A DNA stretch of 64,000 nucleotides from Amycolatopsis acididurans (GTDB lineage Bacteria > Actinomycetota > Actinomycetes > Mycobacteriales > Pseudonocardiaceae), in the NCBI RefSeq assembly GCF_012328925.1, contig NZ_JAAXLS010000031.1, forward strand, positions 1-64,000, written 5' to 3'. The notes under the pieces are model-generated. The model was not told where the DNA came from. It made no database searches and saw only the letters and a list, made by a program, of their open reading frames with translations. Position numbers and translations under genes: made by a program. Shown here piece after piece: positions 42,987 through 52,405 of this stretch. Position 1 is the stretch's first letter. Every line of letters begins with the position of its first letter.

Positions 42987-44345
42987 GTGGTCAAGAAGGG
43001 CAGTAGCTACCGCTGCGGTGAGTGCGGGTACGAGGCGGCCAAGTGGGTCGGGCGGTGCCCGGAGTGTCACGCGTGGGGCACCATCGAGGAGCGCGGTGAC
43101 GCGCGCCCGGCGATAGCGCGGGTCGCGGCCGGAGCGCCGAGCGCGCCGGCCAAACCCATCGCGCAGGTCGATCTCGAGGCGGCGCGGGCCCGCGCGACCG
43201 GGGTCGCCGAACTCGACCGGGTGCTCGGTGGCGGGCTCGTACCTGGCGCCGTCGTGTTGCTGGCCGGTGAGCCCGGCGTCGGCAAGTCCACCCTGCTGCT
43301 CGAGGTCGCCTACCAGTGGGCGGCGGGTTCGTCGGCGCCCGCGCTGTACGTGACCGGTGAGGAGTCCGCGGGGCAGGTGCGGTTGCGCGCGGAGCGAACC
43401 GGGAACTTGCACGAGCGGATGTTCCTGGCGGCGGAGAGCGATCTGTCGGCGATCCTCGGCCACGTGGACGCGGTCGCGCCGGGGGTGCTGATCGTGGACT
43501 CGGTGCAGACCATGGCGTCCCCGCAGGCGGAGGGCGCGCCCGGCGGGGTCACCCAGGTCCGTGCCGTCACGGCCGGGCTGGTCGCGCTGGCGAAGGAGCG
43601 CGGCCTGCCGATCGTGCTGGTGGGACATGTCACCAAGGACGGTTCGGTGGCCGGACCGCGCGTGCTGGAGCACCTGGTCGACGTGGTGCTGCACTTCGAG
43701 GGTGACCGGCATTCCACGCTGCGCCTGGTGCGCGGGGTGAAGAACCGGTTCGGTCCGGCCGACGAGATCGGGTGCTTCGAACTGCGCGACGACGGCATCG
43801 TGGGCGTGCCGGATCCGTCGGGGTTGTTCCTGAACCGGCACGAGGACGCGGTGCCCGGTACGGCGATCACCGTCACGGTGGAGGGCAAGCGGCCCCTGCT
43901 GTGCGAGGTGCAGGCGCTGGTGTCGAAGAGCAGCCTGCCGCAGCCCCGCCGGGCCGTGAGCGGGCTGGACTCGGCGCGGGTCGGCATGGTGCTGGCGGTG
44001 CTGGAGAAACGGGGCGGCGTGCGTTTCGGGGAGCAGGACGTCTATGCGGCGACGGTCGGCGGGATGAAGGTGACCGAGCCTGCCATCGACCTGGCGGTGG
44101 TGCTGGCGATCTCGTCCTCGGTGCGGGACGTGCCGCTGTCGCCGCGGCTGGTGGCGCTCGGCGAGGTCGGGCTGGCCGGTGAGATCCGCCGGGTCACCGG
44201 CGTGGGGCGCAGGCTCGCCGAGGCCGCGCGGCTGGGCTTCACGCACGCCATCGTGCCGCCGGATCCCGGCAAGCTGCCGGACGGCATCCGGGTCTTGGAG
44301 GTGTCCAACGTCGCGGAGGCCCTGAACGCCGCCCACCACGCGTGA
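42987..44345 (+). CDS. radA: DNA repair protein RadA
   Basis: A 452-residue recombination-associated ATPase. N-terminal zinc ribbon CGECGYEAAKWVGRCPEC near residues 10-28, Walker A GEPGVGKST near 95, the RadA-specific KNRFGP motif near 252 and a C-terminal Lon-protease-like domain with SGLDSARVGMVLAVL near 326 and GEVGLAGEIRRV near 393. Processes branched recombination intermediates. GTG start. Confidence 0.95.
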   Translation: MVKKGSSYRCGECGYEAAKWVGRCPECHAWGTIEERGDARPAIARVAAGAPSAPAKPIAQVDLEAARARATGVAELDRVLGGGLVPGAVVLLAGEPGVGKSTLLLEVAYQWAAGSSAPALYVTGEESAGQVRLRAERTGNLHERMFLAAESDLSAILGHVDAVAPGVLIVDSVQTMASPQAEGAPGGVTQVRAVTAGLVALAKERGLPIVLVGHVTKDGSVAGPRVLEHLVDVVLHFEGDRHSTLRLVRGVKNRFGPADEIGCFELRDDGIVGVPDPSGLFLNRHEDAVPGTAITVTVEGKRPLLCEVQALVSKSSLPQPRRAVSGLDSARVGMVLAVLEKRGGVRFGEQDVYAATVGGMKVTEPAIDLAVVLAISSSVRDVPLSPRLVALGEVGLAGEIRRVTGVGRRLAEAARLGFTHAIVPPDPGKLPDGIRVLEVSNVAEALNAAHHA

Positions 44346-44349
44346 GGCG

Positions 44350-44937
44350 TCAGCGCAGGCGTGAGGTGTCGATCTCGACTGGGAGCGGGCCCGGGGCGGT
44401 GACGGTCTCGCCGTCGGTGGCCTCGACCACCTGGACGTAGTCGGCGTCGTCGAGTTCGTAGCCGCGGAACACGACGGGTTTGCCTGGCGGGGTTTCGAGG
44501 AGCCACACGTACGGGATTCGCGCCTCGGCGTAGGCGGCCATCTTGGTCTCGCGCTCTTTCTGGCTGTTGCCCGGCGACCACACCTCGACGGCCAGGAGCA
44601 CGTTCTTGGGCTCGAACACGAGGCGGCAGACGTCGACGTCGACCACCACGAGGTCAGGGATGAGCGCGGTGCGCAGCGGCGTGCTGATCGGTACGCCGAC
44701 GCCTGGTAGACCGTGCAGATCGGTGCGGCCGGCTGCCTTGACGGCGGCCCGCACCAAGCCGGTCAGCTCAGCGGTCACGTCTTGGTGGGAGCCCGACGGC
44801 GGCGGTGTCATCGCGTAGTACCCCAGAATCAGCTCGAGGCGTGAACCATCGGCAGGCTCCTCCGCCGCCAGCCAGTCCTCGACCGTGGTGGGGCCGAGCG
44901 CGCGCTTGTACGCCTGCTCCGCGAGTTGTGCGGTCAT
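44350..44937 (-). CDS. Uma2-family (DUF820) restriction-endonuclease-fold protein
   Basis: A 195-residue PD-(D/E)xK-fold protein. Start ATG 44937 (MTAQLAEQAYKRAL) has a GGAGG site upstream. Motifs: the early LELILGYY glutamate near 35, LIPDLVVVD near 97, and LLAVEVWSPGN near 118 with KMAAYAEARIPYVWL near 133, matching the Asp, Glu-x-Lys catalytic pattern. The family is abundant in actinobacteria and cyanobacteria; its biological role is unknown. Confidence 0.82.
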   Translation of the reverse strand: MTAQLAEQAYKRALGPTTVEDWLAAEEPADGSRLELILGYYAMTPPPSGSHQDVTAELTGLVRAAVKAAGRTDLHGLPGVGVPISTPLRTALIPDLVVVDVDVCRLVFEPKNVLLAVEVWSPGNSQKERETKMAAYAEARIPYVWLLETPPGKPVVFRGYELDDADYVQVVEATDGETVTAPGPLPVEIDTSRLR

Positions 44938-45047
44938 CCGCCCTCCCTTGCCTCCGGCCTTTCGCCCCAGGGTTGATGTTATCGGGCTCCACAACACCAC
45001 CCGAGCCAAAAGCCCTGGTCACGCGGACGCGGCGCGCCGCGGCGGGG

Positions 45048-47582
45048 TCAGCTACCCGCGAGCAGCTTCGCGCAGCGGATCAGGCCCAGGTGGGAGTACG
45101 CCTGCGGGTGATTGCCGAGTGAGCGTTCCGCGATCGGGTCGTACTGTTCGGGCAGCAGGCCGGTGGGGCCCGCGGCGTCGACGAGTTGCTCGAACAGTTC
45201 CTCCGCCTCGGTGCGCCGCCCGGTCAGCAGATAGGCCTCGATGAGCCAGGCGGCGCACAGGTGGAATCCGCCTTCGCCGCCCGGCAGGCCGTCGTCGCGC
45301 CGGTACCGGTACACCGTGGACCCGCTGCGCAGCTCCGCCTCGATCGCGGTGACGGTGGACTGGAACCGCTCGTCGGAGGGGTCCAGCAGGCCGGAGAGTC
45401 CGACGAACAGGGAGGCGGCGTCGAGGTCGGTGCCGTCGTAGGCGGTGGTGAAGGCCTGCACGTCGGCGTTCCAGCCGTGGTCGAGCACGTCCGCGGCGAT
45501 CGTGGCGCGCAGTTCGTGCCATCCTGCGGGGATCTCGCGTTCGTAGACTTCGCCGAGCTTGATGGCGCGGTCGACGGTCACCCAGCACATGACACGCGAA
45601 TACACCCGGTGACGGGGTACGTGGCGTTCTTCCCAGATGCCGTGGTCGGCCTCCGACCAGCGCCGGGTGACGGCTTCGGCCATCGCGCGCACCATCTGCC
45701 AGTCCTTGTCCCGCAGCTCGCCACGTGCCTCGGCCAGTGCGCACACCAGTTCGACAACGGGGCCGAAGACGTCCAGCTGGACCTGGTGGTTGGCGAGGTT
45801 GCCGACGCGCACGGGGCGTGAGCCGGCGTAGCCGGGCAGTGTGTCGATCACGGCTTCGGCGCCGAGCTGGGTGCCCGAGATGGTGTACAGCGGGTGCAGG
45901 CGTTCCGGGCCGGCGAGCGTGGCCAGCACGTTGTGCAGCCAGTTGAGGTATCCGTCGGCCTCGGTGAGTGATCCGAGCCCGACCAGTTCGCGCACGGTCA
46001 TCGCGGCGTCGCGGACCCAGCAGTAGCGGTAGTCCCAGTTGCGCACGCCGCCGATTTCCTCGGGCAGGGAGGAGGTGGCCGCGGCGAGCACGGCACCGGT
46101 GTCGCTGTTGCACAGTCCGCGCAGCGTCAGCGCCGAGCGGGCCACCAGGTCGGTCTCCACGCCGGGCAGCTTGAGGCTGGACGCCCAGCCGCTCCAGTAC
46201 GCACCGGCCCGTGTCCGCCGGTCCACTTCGGACAGATCAGCGACGTTGAGATCGGTTGTGCCGCAACGTAGTTCGAGTGTGACGGGGTTTCCCTCACTGG
46301 GCTGGACCAATGCCGTCGCGGTGTCGTGGAGGCCGTCGTTGGTGATGTCCCACTCGACGCCGGGTGCGCGCAGCACGATCGGTTCGGAGGTGCCCACGAC
46401 GCGCAGCCCATCGCCTTCGGGCACGAGATTCACCGGCACGGCGCCGAATTCGGGGCGCGGCGCGAACACGACCTGCGCCTGCGCCGAACCGGAGATCACC
46501 CGGACCAGGTCCGTGCGGTGTGACGGGCATTCCGGTTCGAGGTAGTCCGTGACCAGCAGCCGCGACCAGCGTGTCTCCACCGTCATCGTGTTCGGCAGGT
46601 AGCGCTGCCCCAGTGGAAGACCGTTGCGGTGCGGTTTGATCGAGAAATGCCCGGCACCGGGGCCGCCGAGCAGGTCGGCGAACACGGCGGGCGCGTCCGG
46701 GCCGGGGTGGCACAGCCAGGTCAGCTTCGCGTCCGGGGTGAGCAGCGCGACGGAGCGCTCGTTGGCCAGCATCGACAGCCGCTCGATGGGCGGCGCCTGC
46801 TCGCCGTAGAGCCAGGTGCGCCGCTCTTCGAGCATGAACGCGAGCACGGTGGCGACGTCCTCGGTGCCGCTGACCCGGTAGGTGGCCAGGCTTTCCCCGT
46901 CGCCGACCTTCACGCCGACGTCCGGGCCGGACAGCCGCGCGAACGCCTTCTCGTCGGTCACGTCGTCGCCGAGGAAGATCGCCGCGGTGGCGCCGACCTG
47001 GTGCCGCAGCGTATCGAGTGCGCGGCCCTTGTCGGTCTGGACCACTGCCAGCTCGACGACTTCCTTGCCGTCGGTGGTGGAAACCCCGTCCCAGCAACAC
47101 GGTCCATTGTGGACCTCGTCGAGGATGCGGGTAGCCTCGTCACGTTCCGCGCGGCGCACGTGCACCGCGATGCTCGCCGGCTTGACCTCCAGCTGCACCC
47201 CCGGCACACCCTCGGCGATGCGTTCCAGCTCACGCTCCACCTTGCGGTGCAGCTCACGCGCGCGGCCGTCGAGTTCGTGCACGAAGCCGATGTCGAACTC
47301 CGAACCGTGGCTGCCCACCAGGTGCACTTCGGACGGCAGCCGGGACAGGATCGCCAGATCCCGCAGGGCGCGCCCGGAGATCACCGCGGCGGTCGACTCG
47401 TGCAGCCCGGCCAGTGACCGCAGCGCACCCACCGACTCGGGCAGCGGCCGCGCGTCGTCCGGGTTGGTCACGATCGGCGCGAGTGTCCCGTCGTAGTCGC
47501 ACGCGACCAGAAGTCGCGGCGTGCGGGCGATCTGCACGATCGCGCGCCGCAGCTCGGCGGGCAGGGACTCGGCGGTCACCAC
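45048..47582 (-). CDS. Fusion protein: trehalose-6-phosphatase (OtsB) + GH15 glycoside hydrolase
   Basis: An 844-residue two-domain enzyme. Residues 1-250 are a HAD-type trehalose-phosphatase (nucleophile motif ACDYDGTLAP near 28, SGRALRDL, and GDDVTDEKAF near 204). Residues about 265-840 are a GH15 domain (WDYRYCWVRDAAMTV near 513, typical of glucoamylase/trehalase GH15 enzymes). GTG start; 35 bp downstream of otsA. The N-terminal half finishes trehalose synthesis, while GH15 actinobacterial relatives include trehalases, so one polypeptide may both make and degrade trehalose. The specificity of the GH15 half is inferred. Confidence 0.88.
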   Translation of the reverse strand: MVTAESLPAELRRAIVQIARTPRLLVACDYDGTLAPIVTNPDDARPLPESVGALRSLAGLHESTAAVISGRALRDLAILSRLPSEVHLVGSHGSEFDIGFVHELDGRARELHRKVERELERIAEGVPGVQLEVKPASIAVHVRRAERDEATRILDEVHNGPCCWDGVSTTDGKEVVELAVVQTDKGRALDTLRHQVGATAAIFLGDDVTDEKAFARLSGPDVGVKVGDGESLATYRVSGTEDVATVLAFMLEERRTWLYGEQAPPIERLSMLANERSVALLTPDAKLTWLCHPGPDAPAVFADLLGGPGAGHFSIKPHRNGLPLGQRYLPNTMTVETRWSRLLVTDYLEPECPSHRTDLVRVISGSAQAQVVFAPRPEFGAVPVNLVPEGDGLRVVGTSEPIVLRAPGVEWDITNDGLHDTATALVQPSEGNPVTLELRCGTTDLNVADLSEVDRRTRAGAYWSGWASSLKLPGVETDLVARSALTLRGLCNSDTGAVLAAATSSLPEEIGGVRNWDYRYCWVRDAAMTVRELVGLGSLTEADGYLNWLHNVLATLAGPERLHPLYTISGTQLGAEAVIDTLPGYAGSRPVRVGNLANHQVQLDVFGPVVELVCALAEARGELRDKDWQMVRAMAEAVTRRWSEADHGIWEERHVPRHRVYSRVMCWVTVDRAIKLGEVYEREIPAGWHELRATIAADVLDHGWNADVQAFTTAYDGTDLDAASLFVGLSGLLDPSDERFQSTVTAIEAELRSGSTVYRYRRDDGLPGGEGGFHLCAAWLIEAYLLTGRRTEAEELFEQLVDAAGPTGLLPEQYDPIAERSLGNHPQAYSHLGLIRCAKLLAGS

Positions 47583-47617
47583 TCCTCCTTAAGGAGTTCA
47601 GAGCGTCTGGGGCGAGT

Positions 47618-49060
47618 TCAGGCGGCGGGTTCGGACCCGAGAGCTTCGAGGAACGAACGCGCCCACCGATCTACGTCGTGCGTGAGGACCTGACGACGTA
47701 GCGCGCGCATCCGTCGTCTGCCCTCGGCAGGGTCGAGCGTAATGGCCGCCTCCAACGCGTTCTTCACCCCGTCAAGGTCGTGTGGGTTGACAAGAAAAGC
47801 GCTGGTCAGCTCGGCGGCGGCACCGGCGAACTCGGAGAGCACGAGCGCGCCACCAAGATCGTGACGGCATGCGACGTACTCCTTACAGACGAGATTCATC
47901 CCATCGCGTAGCGGTGTGACGACCATGATGTCGGCGGCCGAGTAGAACGCGGCCAGCTCCGTGCGGCTCACCGATTGGTGCAGGTAGTGCACGACGGGGT
48001 GCCCCACCCGGGCGAATTCGCCGTTGATCCGGCCGACCATCTGCTCGATGTCGCTGCGCATCCGCTGGTAGTGCTCGACGCGCTCGCGGCTCGGTGTGGC
48101 CAGCTGCACGAACGTGACGTCCTCCGGCCGCACCCTGCCCTCGTGCAGCAGCTCGTGCAGTGCCTGCAAGCGCAGGTCGATGCCCTTGGTGTAGTCGAGC
48201 CGGTCCACCCCGAGCAGCACGGTCTTCGGGTCGCCGAGGTCGTGCCGGACCTGCGCGGCGCGCTCGGCGACCTCCTTGCTGCGGGCGAGCGTGTCCAGCC
48301 CGGCGGCGTCGATCGAGATCGGGAACGCGCCGACGCGCACCGTGCGGTTGCCGACCTGCATCAGACCGGGCCGCGACCGCACGCCGACCGCGCCGCGGCT
48401 GGGCTCCAGCCCGACGAGGGTGCGGGCCAGCCACAGGAAGTTCTGCGCGCCACCCGGCCGGTGGAAGCCGACCAGGTCGGCGCCGATCAGCCCGCGCACG
48501 ATCTCGGCCCGCCACGGCAGCTGCATGAACAGCTCGACCGGCGGGAACGGGATATGCAGGAAGAAGCCGATCCGCAGGTCGGGGCGCAGCTCGCGGAGCA
48601 TGCTCGGGACGAGCTGCAGCTGGTAATCCTGCACCCACACGGTGGCGCCCTCGGCGGCCACGTTCGCGCTGGCCTCGGCGAAGCGGCGGTTGACCTTGAC
48701 GTAGCTCTCCCACCAGCTGCGGTCGAACACCGGACGTTCGACCACGTCGTGGTAGAGCGGCCACAGCGTCGCGTTGGAGAAGCCCTCGTAGTAGTCGCGC
48801 ACGTCCTCGGCGGTCAGCGTGACCGGGTACAGGACCATGCCCTCGTCGCTGAACGGGTCGACCTCGACGCCCGGCACGCCGGGCCAGCCGACCCAGGCGC
48901 CCTTGCGGGAACGCAGGAACGGTTCGAGCGCGGACACCAGGCCGCCTGGACTGGCCGTCCAGCGCTGGGTGCCGTCGGCCGACCTTTCCAGGTCCACGGG
49001 CAGCCGGTTGGCCACCACGACGAAGTCCGCCGAGGCGTTCCCGATTCCCGGTTCACTCAC
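47618..49060 (-). CDS. otsA: Trehalose-6-phosphate synthase
   Basis: A 480-residue GT20 enzyme joining UDP- or ADP-glucose to glucose-6-phosphate. VVANRLPVDL near residue 14, the GGLVSALEPF loop near 39, the active-site WVQDYQLQLVPSML near 140, GFHRPGGAQNFL near 195 and DRLDYTKGIDLRL near 280 carry the substrate-binding residues. GTG start. First step in the pathway whose second step is the OtsB half of the next gene. Confidence 0.93.
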   Translation of the reverse strand: MSEPGIGNASADFVVVANRLPVDLERSADGTQRWTASPGGLVSALEPFLRSRKGAWVGWPGVPGVEVDPFSDEGMVLYPVTLTAEDVRDYYEGFSNATLWPLYHDVVERPVFDRSWWESYVKVNRRFAEASANVAAEGATVWVQDYQLQLVPSMLRELRPDLRIGFFLHIPFPPVELFMQLPWRAEIVRGLIGADLVGFHRPGGAQNFLWLARTLVGLEPSRGAVGVRSRPGLMQVGNRTVRVGAFPISIDAAGLDTLARSKEVAERAAQVRHDLGDPKTVLLGVDRLDYTKGIDLRLQALHELLHEGRVRPEDVTFVQLATPSRERVEHYQRMRSDIEQMVGRINGEFARVGHPVVHYLHQSVSRTELAAFYSAADIMVVTPLRDGMNLVCKEYVACRHDLGGALVLSEFAGAAAELTSAFLVNPHDLDGVKNALEAAITLDPAEGRRRMRALRRQVLTHDVDRWARSFLEALGSEPAA

Positions 49061-49138
49061 GCTTGCTGCTCCCTCGCTCGTCGGGCGCGCACCACGAACA
49101 GTATCCCGTGACCGCGGAGCAAGATCACGTCGTGGTCG

Positions 49139-50656
49139 CTACTCCAATCGGCTCTCCGACGGCCGCAGCGGGCCCGCCATGCGCGGTCCGGCGAGCTTGC
49201 GTTCCAGCCTGCCAAGGCCGGTGCGCACCGGCTGGGCCAGGTATTCGCCCAGCACCACACCCGCGGCGAGTGCGAGCCCGATCGCGACCGCCTTCATCAG
49301 CGTCGAGACATTGCCGTTGCCCTGGGTGGCCAGTTCGTACAGACCACGGTACGTCGACAGACCCGGCAACAGCGGCGTGATGCCGGACACCGCGACGACC
49401 AGCGGGGTCACTTTCAGCCGCCGGGACAGCACACCGCCACCGAAGCCGACCAGCGTCGCCGCGACCGCGGACGCGGTGATCGCGTCGAAGTCGGTGACCA
49501 GCAGCGCGCCGTAGGCCCCGCCCCCGATGGCGCCCGCGGCGGCGGCGACCAGCAGGGACCGCAGCGTCGAGTAACTGCCCAGCGCGAAGCAGGCGGCCGT
49601 ACCGGCACCGCCGACGATCATGATCGGCAGTTGCAGCGCGGTCTGCGTCGGCACCTCGGGTTCGACCTGGACGTAGCCGAGCGCCTTGGCCGCGCTCAGA
49701 GCCAGTGCGACACCGGTGATGAGCCCGGCACTCATCAGCGCAGTTTCCATCGTGCGGCCCGCCGCGGTCACGTTGTACCCGGTGATCGCGTCCTGCACCG
49801 CGGAGACCGTCGAGAGCCCGGACAACAGCACCGTGATCGCCGCGGACGCGACCAGTGTGGAGAAGCGGCTGGGCACGAGCCCGGTTTCCACGATGAGGGT
49901 CGCCAGCCCGGTGGCGATGAGCCCGCCGACGACCTGCTGGAAGAAGAAGGGCAGCGCGTACTTGTTGAGCTGGCGGCCCAGCCGGTCGATCAGCGACGAG
50001 ATGACCAGCGCGCCGAGCGCGATGTCCGGCCCGCCGCCGATGATCAGGGTGATGAAGAACGCCATGCCGCCCCAGGCCAGCGTCGCGACCCAGCGCGGGT
50101 AGGCGTGCGGGGCGGTGGTGATCTTGTGGAGTTCGGAATAGGCCTGTTCGGCGCCGAGGTTGCCGCGGATGATCTGCTGCACCAGCATCTCGGTCTGGGA
50201 CAGGCGGGTGTAGTCGAGGCTGCGGGAACGCACCACGCGCAGCGCGCTAACCGGCGTCATGCCGTTACCGCGGTGGCAGGTGACGGTGATGGACGTGAAG
50301 ATCACGTCGACTTCACAGTGCGGCAGGCCCAGTGCCGCGGTCAGCGAGATGATCGTCGCGGTCACGTCGGACGCGCCGGCCCCGCTGGCCATCTGGACTT
50401 CACCGATCCGCAGCACCAGATCGAGGACGAAGTTGACCGTCGTGTCGTCGGGAAGGGCCGGACCGTACTCGGCGGTGGATTCCGCGGCGGGCAGTTCCCC
50501 GGTCGGTGCTTCGAGAATGTGCCACGCCCGCCGCCGGGGCTCGGTGGAACGCTTGCGCCGGTTGGCCTTGTCGACGTTGGGGTCCTGGGGCGCCTCCAGG
50601 ATGTGCCAGCCGCGCCGCCGGGTCGCCGGGCCCCGGGCGCGCTGGTTGTTCTTCAT
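49139..50656 (-). CDS. ThrE-type threonine/serine exporter with a duplicated N-terminal motif
   Basis: A 505-residue protein. The cytosolic DUF1212 domain (residues about 75-280: VLDLVLRIGEVQMASGAGAS, HCEVDVIFTSITVTCHRG) is followed by about ten helices, the ThrE architecture; it exports threonine/serine-like amino acids. Start ATG 50656 with GGAGG. Residues 1-50 hold two copies of R-R-x-WHILEAP (near 14-22 and 43-51), not a feature I know in this family. Confidence 0.83.
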   Translation of the reverse strand: MKNNQRARGPATRRRGWHILEAPQDPNVDKANRRKRSTEPRRRAWHILEAPTGELPAAESTAEYGPALPDDTTVNFVLDLVLRIGEVQMASGAGASDVTATIISLTAALGLPHCEVDVIFTSITVTCHRGNGMTPVSALRVVRSRSLDYTRLSQTEMLVQQIIRGNLGAEQAYSELHKITTAPHAYPRWVATLAWGGMAFFITLIIGGGPDIALGALVISSLIDRLGRQLNKYALPFFFQQVVGGLIATGLATLIVETGLVPSRFSTLVASAAITVLLSGLSTVSAVQDAITGYNVTAAGRTMETALMSAGLITGVALALSAAKALGYVQVEPEVPTQTALQLPIMIVGGAGTAACFALGSYSTLRSLLVAAAAGAIGGGAYGALLVTDFDAITASAVAATLVGFGGGVLSRRLKVTPLVVAVSGITPLLPGLSTYRGLYELATQGNGNVSTLMKAVAIGLALAAGVVLGEYLAQPVRTGLGRLERKLAGPRMAGPLRPSESRLE

Positions 50657-50816
50657 AGTGGACCTCCACCTCCTTCACGGTTCCCCGGTGAGCATCGCCA
50701 CGCCCCCGGTCGCCGTTGCAAGAATCAAACGGTGGCGTGCACCACTTCGCCGATCATCCCCGAATTCGCCCTGTCCGGCACAGGACGCCGGGCGCCCCAC
50801 TATGATGTCCGCGCAG

Positions 50817-50892
50817 GCCGACTTAGCTCAGCTGGTAGAGCAGCTGTCTTGTAAACAGCAGGTCAGGGGTTCGAGTCCCCTAGTCGGCTCCA
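50817..50892 (+). tRNA. tRNA-Thr (anticodon UGU)
   Basis: Cloverleaf visible by pairing: acceptor GCCGACT/AGTCGGC, D-stem GCTC/GAGC, anticodon stem GCTGT/ACAGC with loop CTTGTAA (anticodon TGT at 50850-50852), T-arm with GGTTCGAGTCC. CCA is encoded (50890-50892). A recombinase gene begins within 100 bp, so it is the attachment site of the integrated element. Confidence 0.97.
50860..50892. other. Probable left attachment site (attL) at the tRNA-Thr 3' end
   Basis: The element's tyrosine recombinase follows the tRNA directly. Tyrosine integrases of actinobacterial integrative elements recombine at tRNA 3' ends, preserving the gene. The core repeat must recur at the other end of the element, outside this window, so its limits are not known. 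Confidence 0.5.
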
Positions 50893-50974
50893 GTCTCACC
50901 AGGGGAAACAGTCCTTGGTGACGAGTTTGATCAGTGACTGTGTCAATCACGGTGACTGCGAGTACGATGTGATC

Positions 50975-52405
50975 GTGGCTGGTCGCGTTGCCAAGAAGCG
51001 TCCGAAGGGCTCGGTGCGCAAGCGGGGAAAGTCGTTTCAGGTCAACGTTTATGCGGGCATCGACCCGTTGACCGGTAGGCGCTTGTACCTGAGCGAGTCG
51101 ACCACGGATGAGCGCCAGGTCGACAAGATCCTGCGTCGGCTCCTGACCGAGGTCGACGAGCGCGAACATGCCCGCACGAAAGGAACCCTCCGCGCGGCGA
51201 TCGATGCGTTCATGGAAACGCACGAGATGGAAGCTTCCACGCGGCGCAACTACAAGCTGTTCGACAAGCACTTCATCGGACCGGCCCTGGGTGGCGAGCC
51301 CGTGTCCAAGATCGACGCACGTGCGCTCGAAACGTTCTATGCGCAGCTGCGTCGGTGTCGGCGGCGATGCGACGGCCGACCGTTTATCGAGCACAGGACG
51401 ACCGACGAGCACGAGTGCCGCGTCGTTCGTCACAAGCGCCCGCCGGGCCGTCGGCCAGCTGACGGCTACCCGGAGCATGACTGCGCCCAGGCCGGTTGCA
51501 AGGTGATCGAGTGCAAGCCGCACGTGTGTGATCCGTTGCCGCCCGGCACCGTCCTGAAGATCCACTACGCACTGAGCGCGATCTTTGCCGCGACCGTGCG
51601 GTGGGGCTGGCTGCAGTCGAACCCATGCGACGTCGCCAAGAAGCCGTCGCAGGCGCCACCGCAGCCGAAGCCGCCCTCAACGGACCACGCTGCGAAGCTC
51701 GTTGAGGCCGCCTGGAACGAAGACCCGATGTGGGGCACGCTCGTTTGGCTGGTGTTCGTGACCGGCGTCCGGCGCAGCGAAGTCCTCGCCTTGCGCTGGA
51801 CCGACTTGGCCATCGAACGTCTGCACGGGTGCCCCGATGTTGCCCTTTGCGTCGCCGTCAAGCCTGCCAACTGTCCTAACGCGACGATTGCTGGGAAACT
51901 GGCCGTCCAGCGCGCGGTGGCGCGCGTCGACGGTGTCTTGATCGAGAAGGACACCAAGACTCACCAGATGCGGCTGATCTCGTTGGACTCGACTACGACC
52001 GAGCTGCTTGAGGAGCACCGTCAGCGCTACGAAGCCACCATGCGCGACCTCGACGCCGATCCCGCACCAAACGCGCTGATGTTCTCGTACGCGCCGACCG
52101 CCGACCGCCTCGCCGACCCGGATGCCGTCACCCGCCGCTACACCAACATGGGCAAGTCGCTCGGCATCGACAGCAACCTGCACGCGTTGCGGCACTACGC
52201 CGCTACTGAGCTACTCACCGCGGGGGTCGACCTTCGCACCGTCGCTGGCCGGCTGGGTCACGGTGGCGGCGGCGCAACGACCCTGCGCGTGTACGCCGCT
52301 TGGCAGAACGAATCGGACCGGCGGGCGGCGGAGATCCTCGGGGGTCGGCTCACCCGTCCGACGCCACGACCGAATACCGAGAGCGGAGACCGTGACGACT
52401 CGTGA
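50975..52405 (+). CDS. Tyrosine-recombinase integrase of the conjugative element
   Basis: About 476 residues from GTG 50975 (MAGRVAKKRPKGSVRKRGKS); the frame is open to GTG 50915. A TACGAT box sits 6 bp before GTG 50975, which would suit a leaderless transcript. N-terminal AP2-like and SAM-like arm regions are interrupted by a cysteine/histidine-rich insertion (residues about 130-185: CRRRCD, EHECRV, DCAQAGC). Catalytic residues: Arg in TGVRRSEVLALRW near 280, HALRHYAATEL near 408, LGHGGGGATTL near 432 and Tyr in RVYAAW near 445. It mediates integration and excision at the tRNA gene. Confidence 0.9.
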   Translation: MAGRVAKKRPKGSVRKRGKSFQVNVYAGIDPLTGRRLYLSESTTDERQVDKILRRLLTEVDEREHARTKGTLRAAIDAFMETHEMEASTRRNYKLFDKHFIGPALGGEPVSKIDARALETFYAQLRRCRRRCDGRPFIEHRTTDEHECRVVRHKRPPGRRPADGYPEHDCAQAGCKVIECKPHVCDPLPPGTVLKIHYALSAIFAATVRWGWLQSNPCDVAKKPSQAPPQPKPPSTDHAAKLVEAAWNEDPMWGTLVWLVFVTGVRRSEVLALRWTDLAIERLHGCPDVALCVAVKPANCPNATIAGKLAVQRAVARVDGVLIEKDTKTHQMRLISLDSTTTELLEEHRQRYEATMRDLDADPAPNALMFSYAPTADRLADPDAVTRRYTNMGKSLGIDSNLHALRHYAATELLTAGVDLRTVAGRLGHGGGGATTLRVYAAWQNESDRRAAEILGGRLTRPTPRPNTESGDRDDS

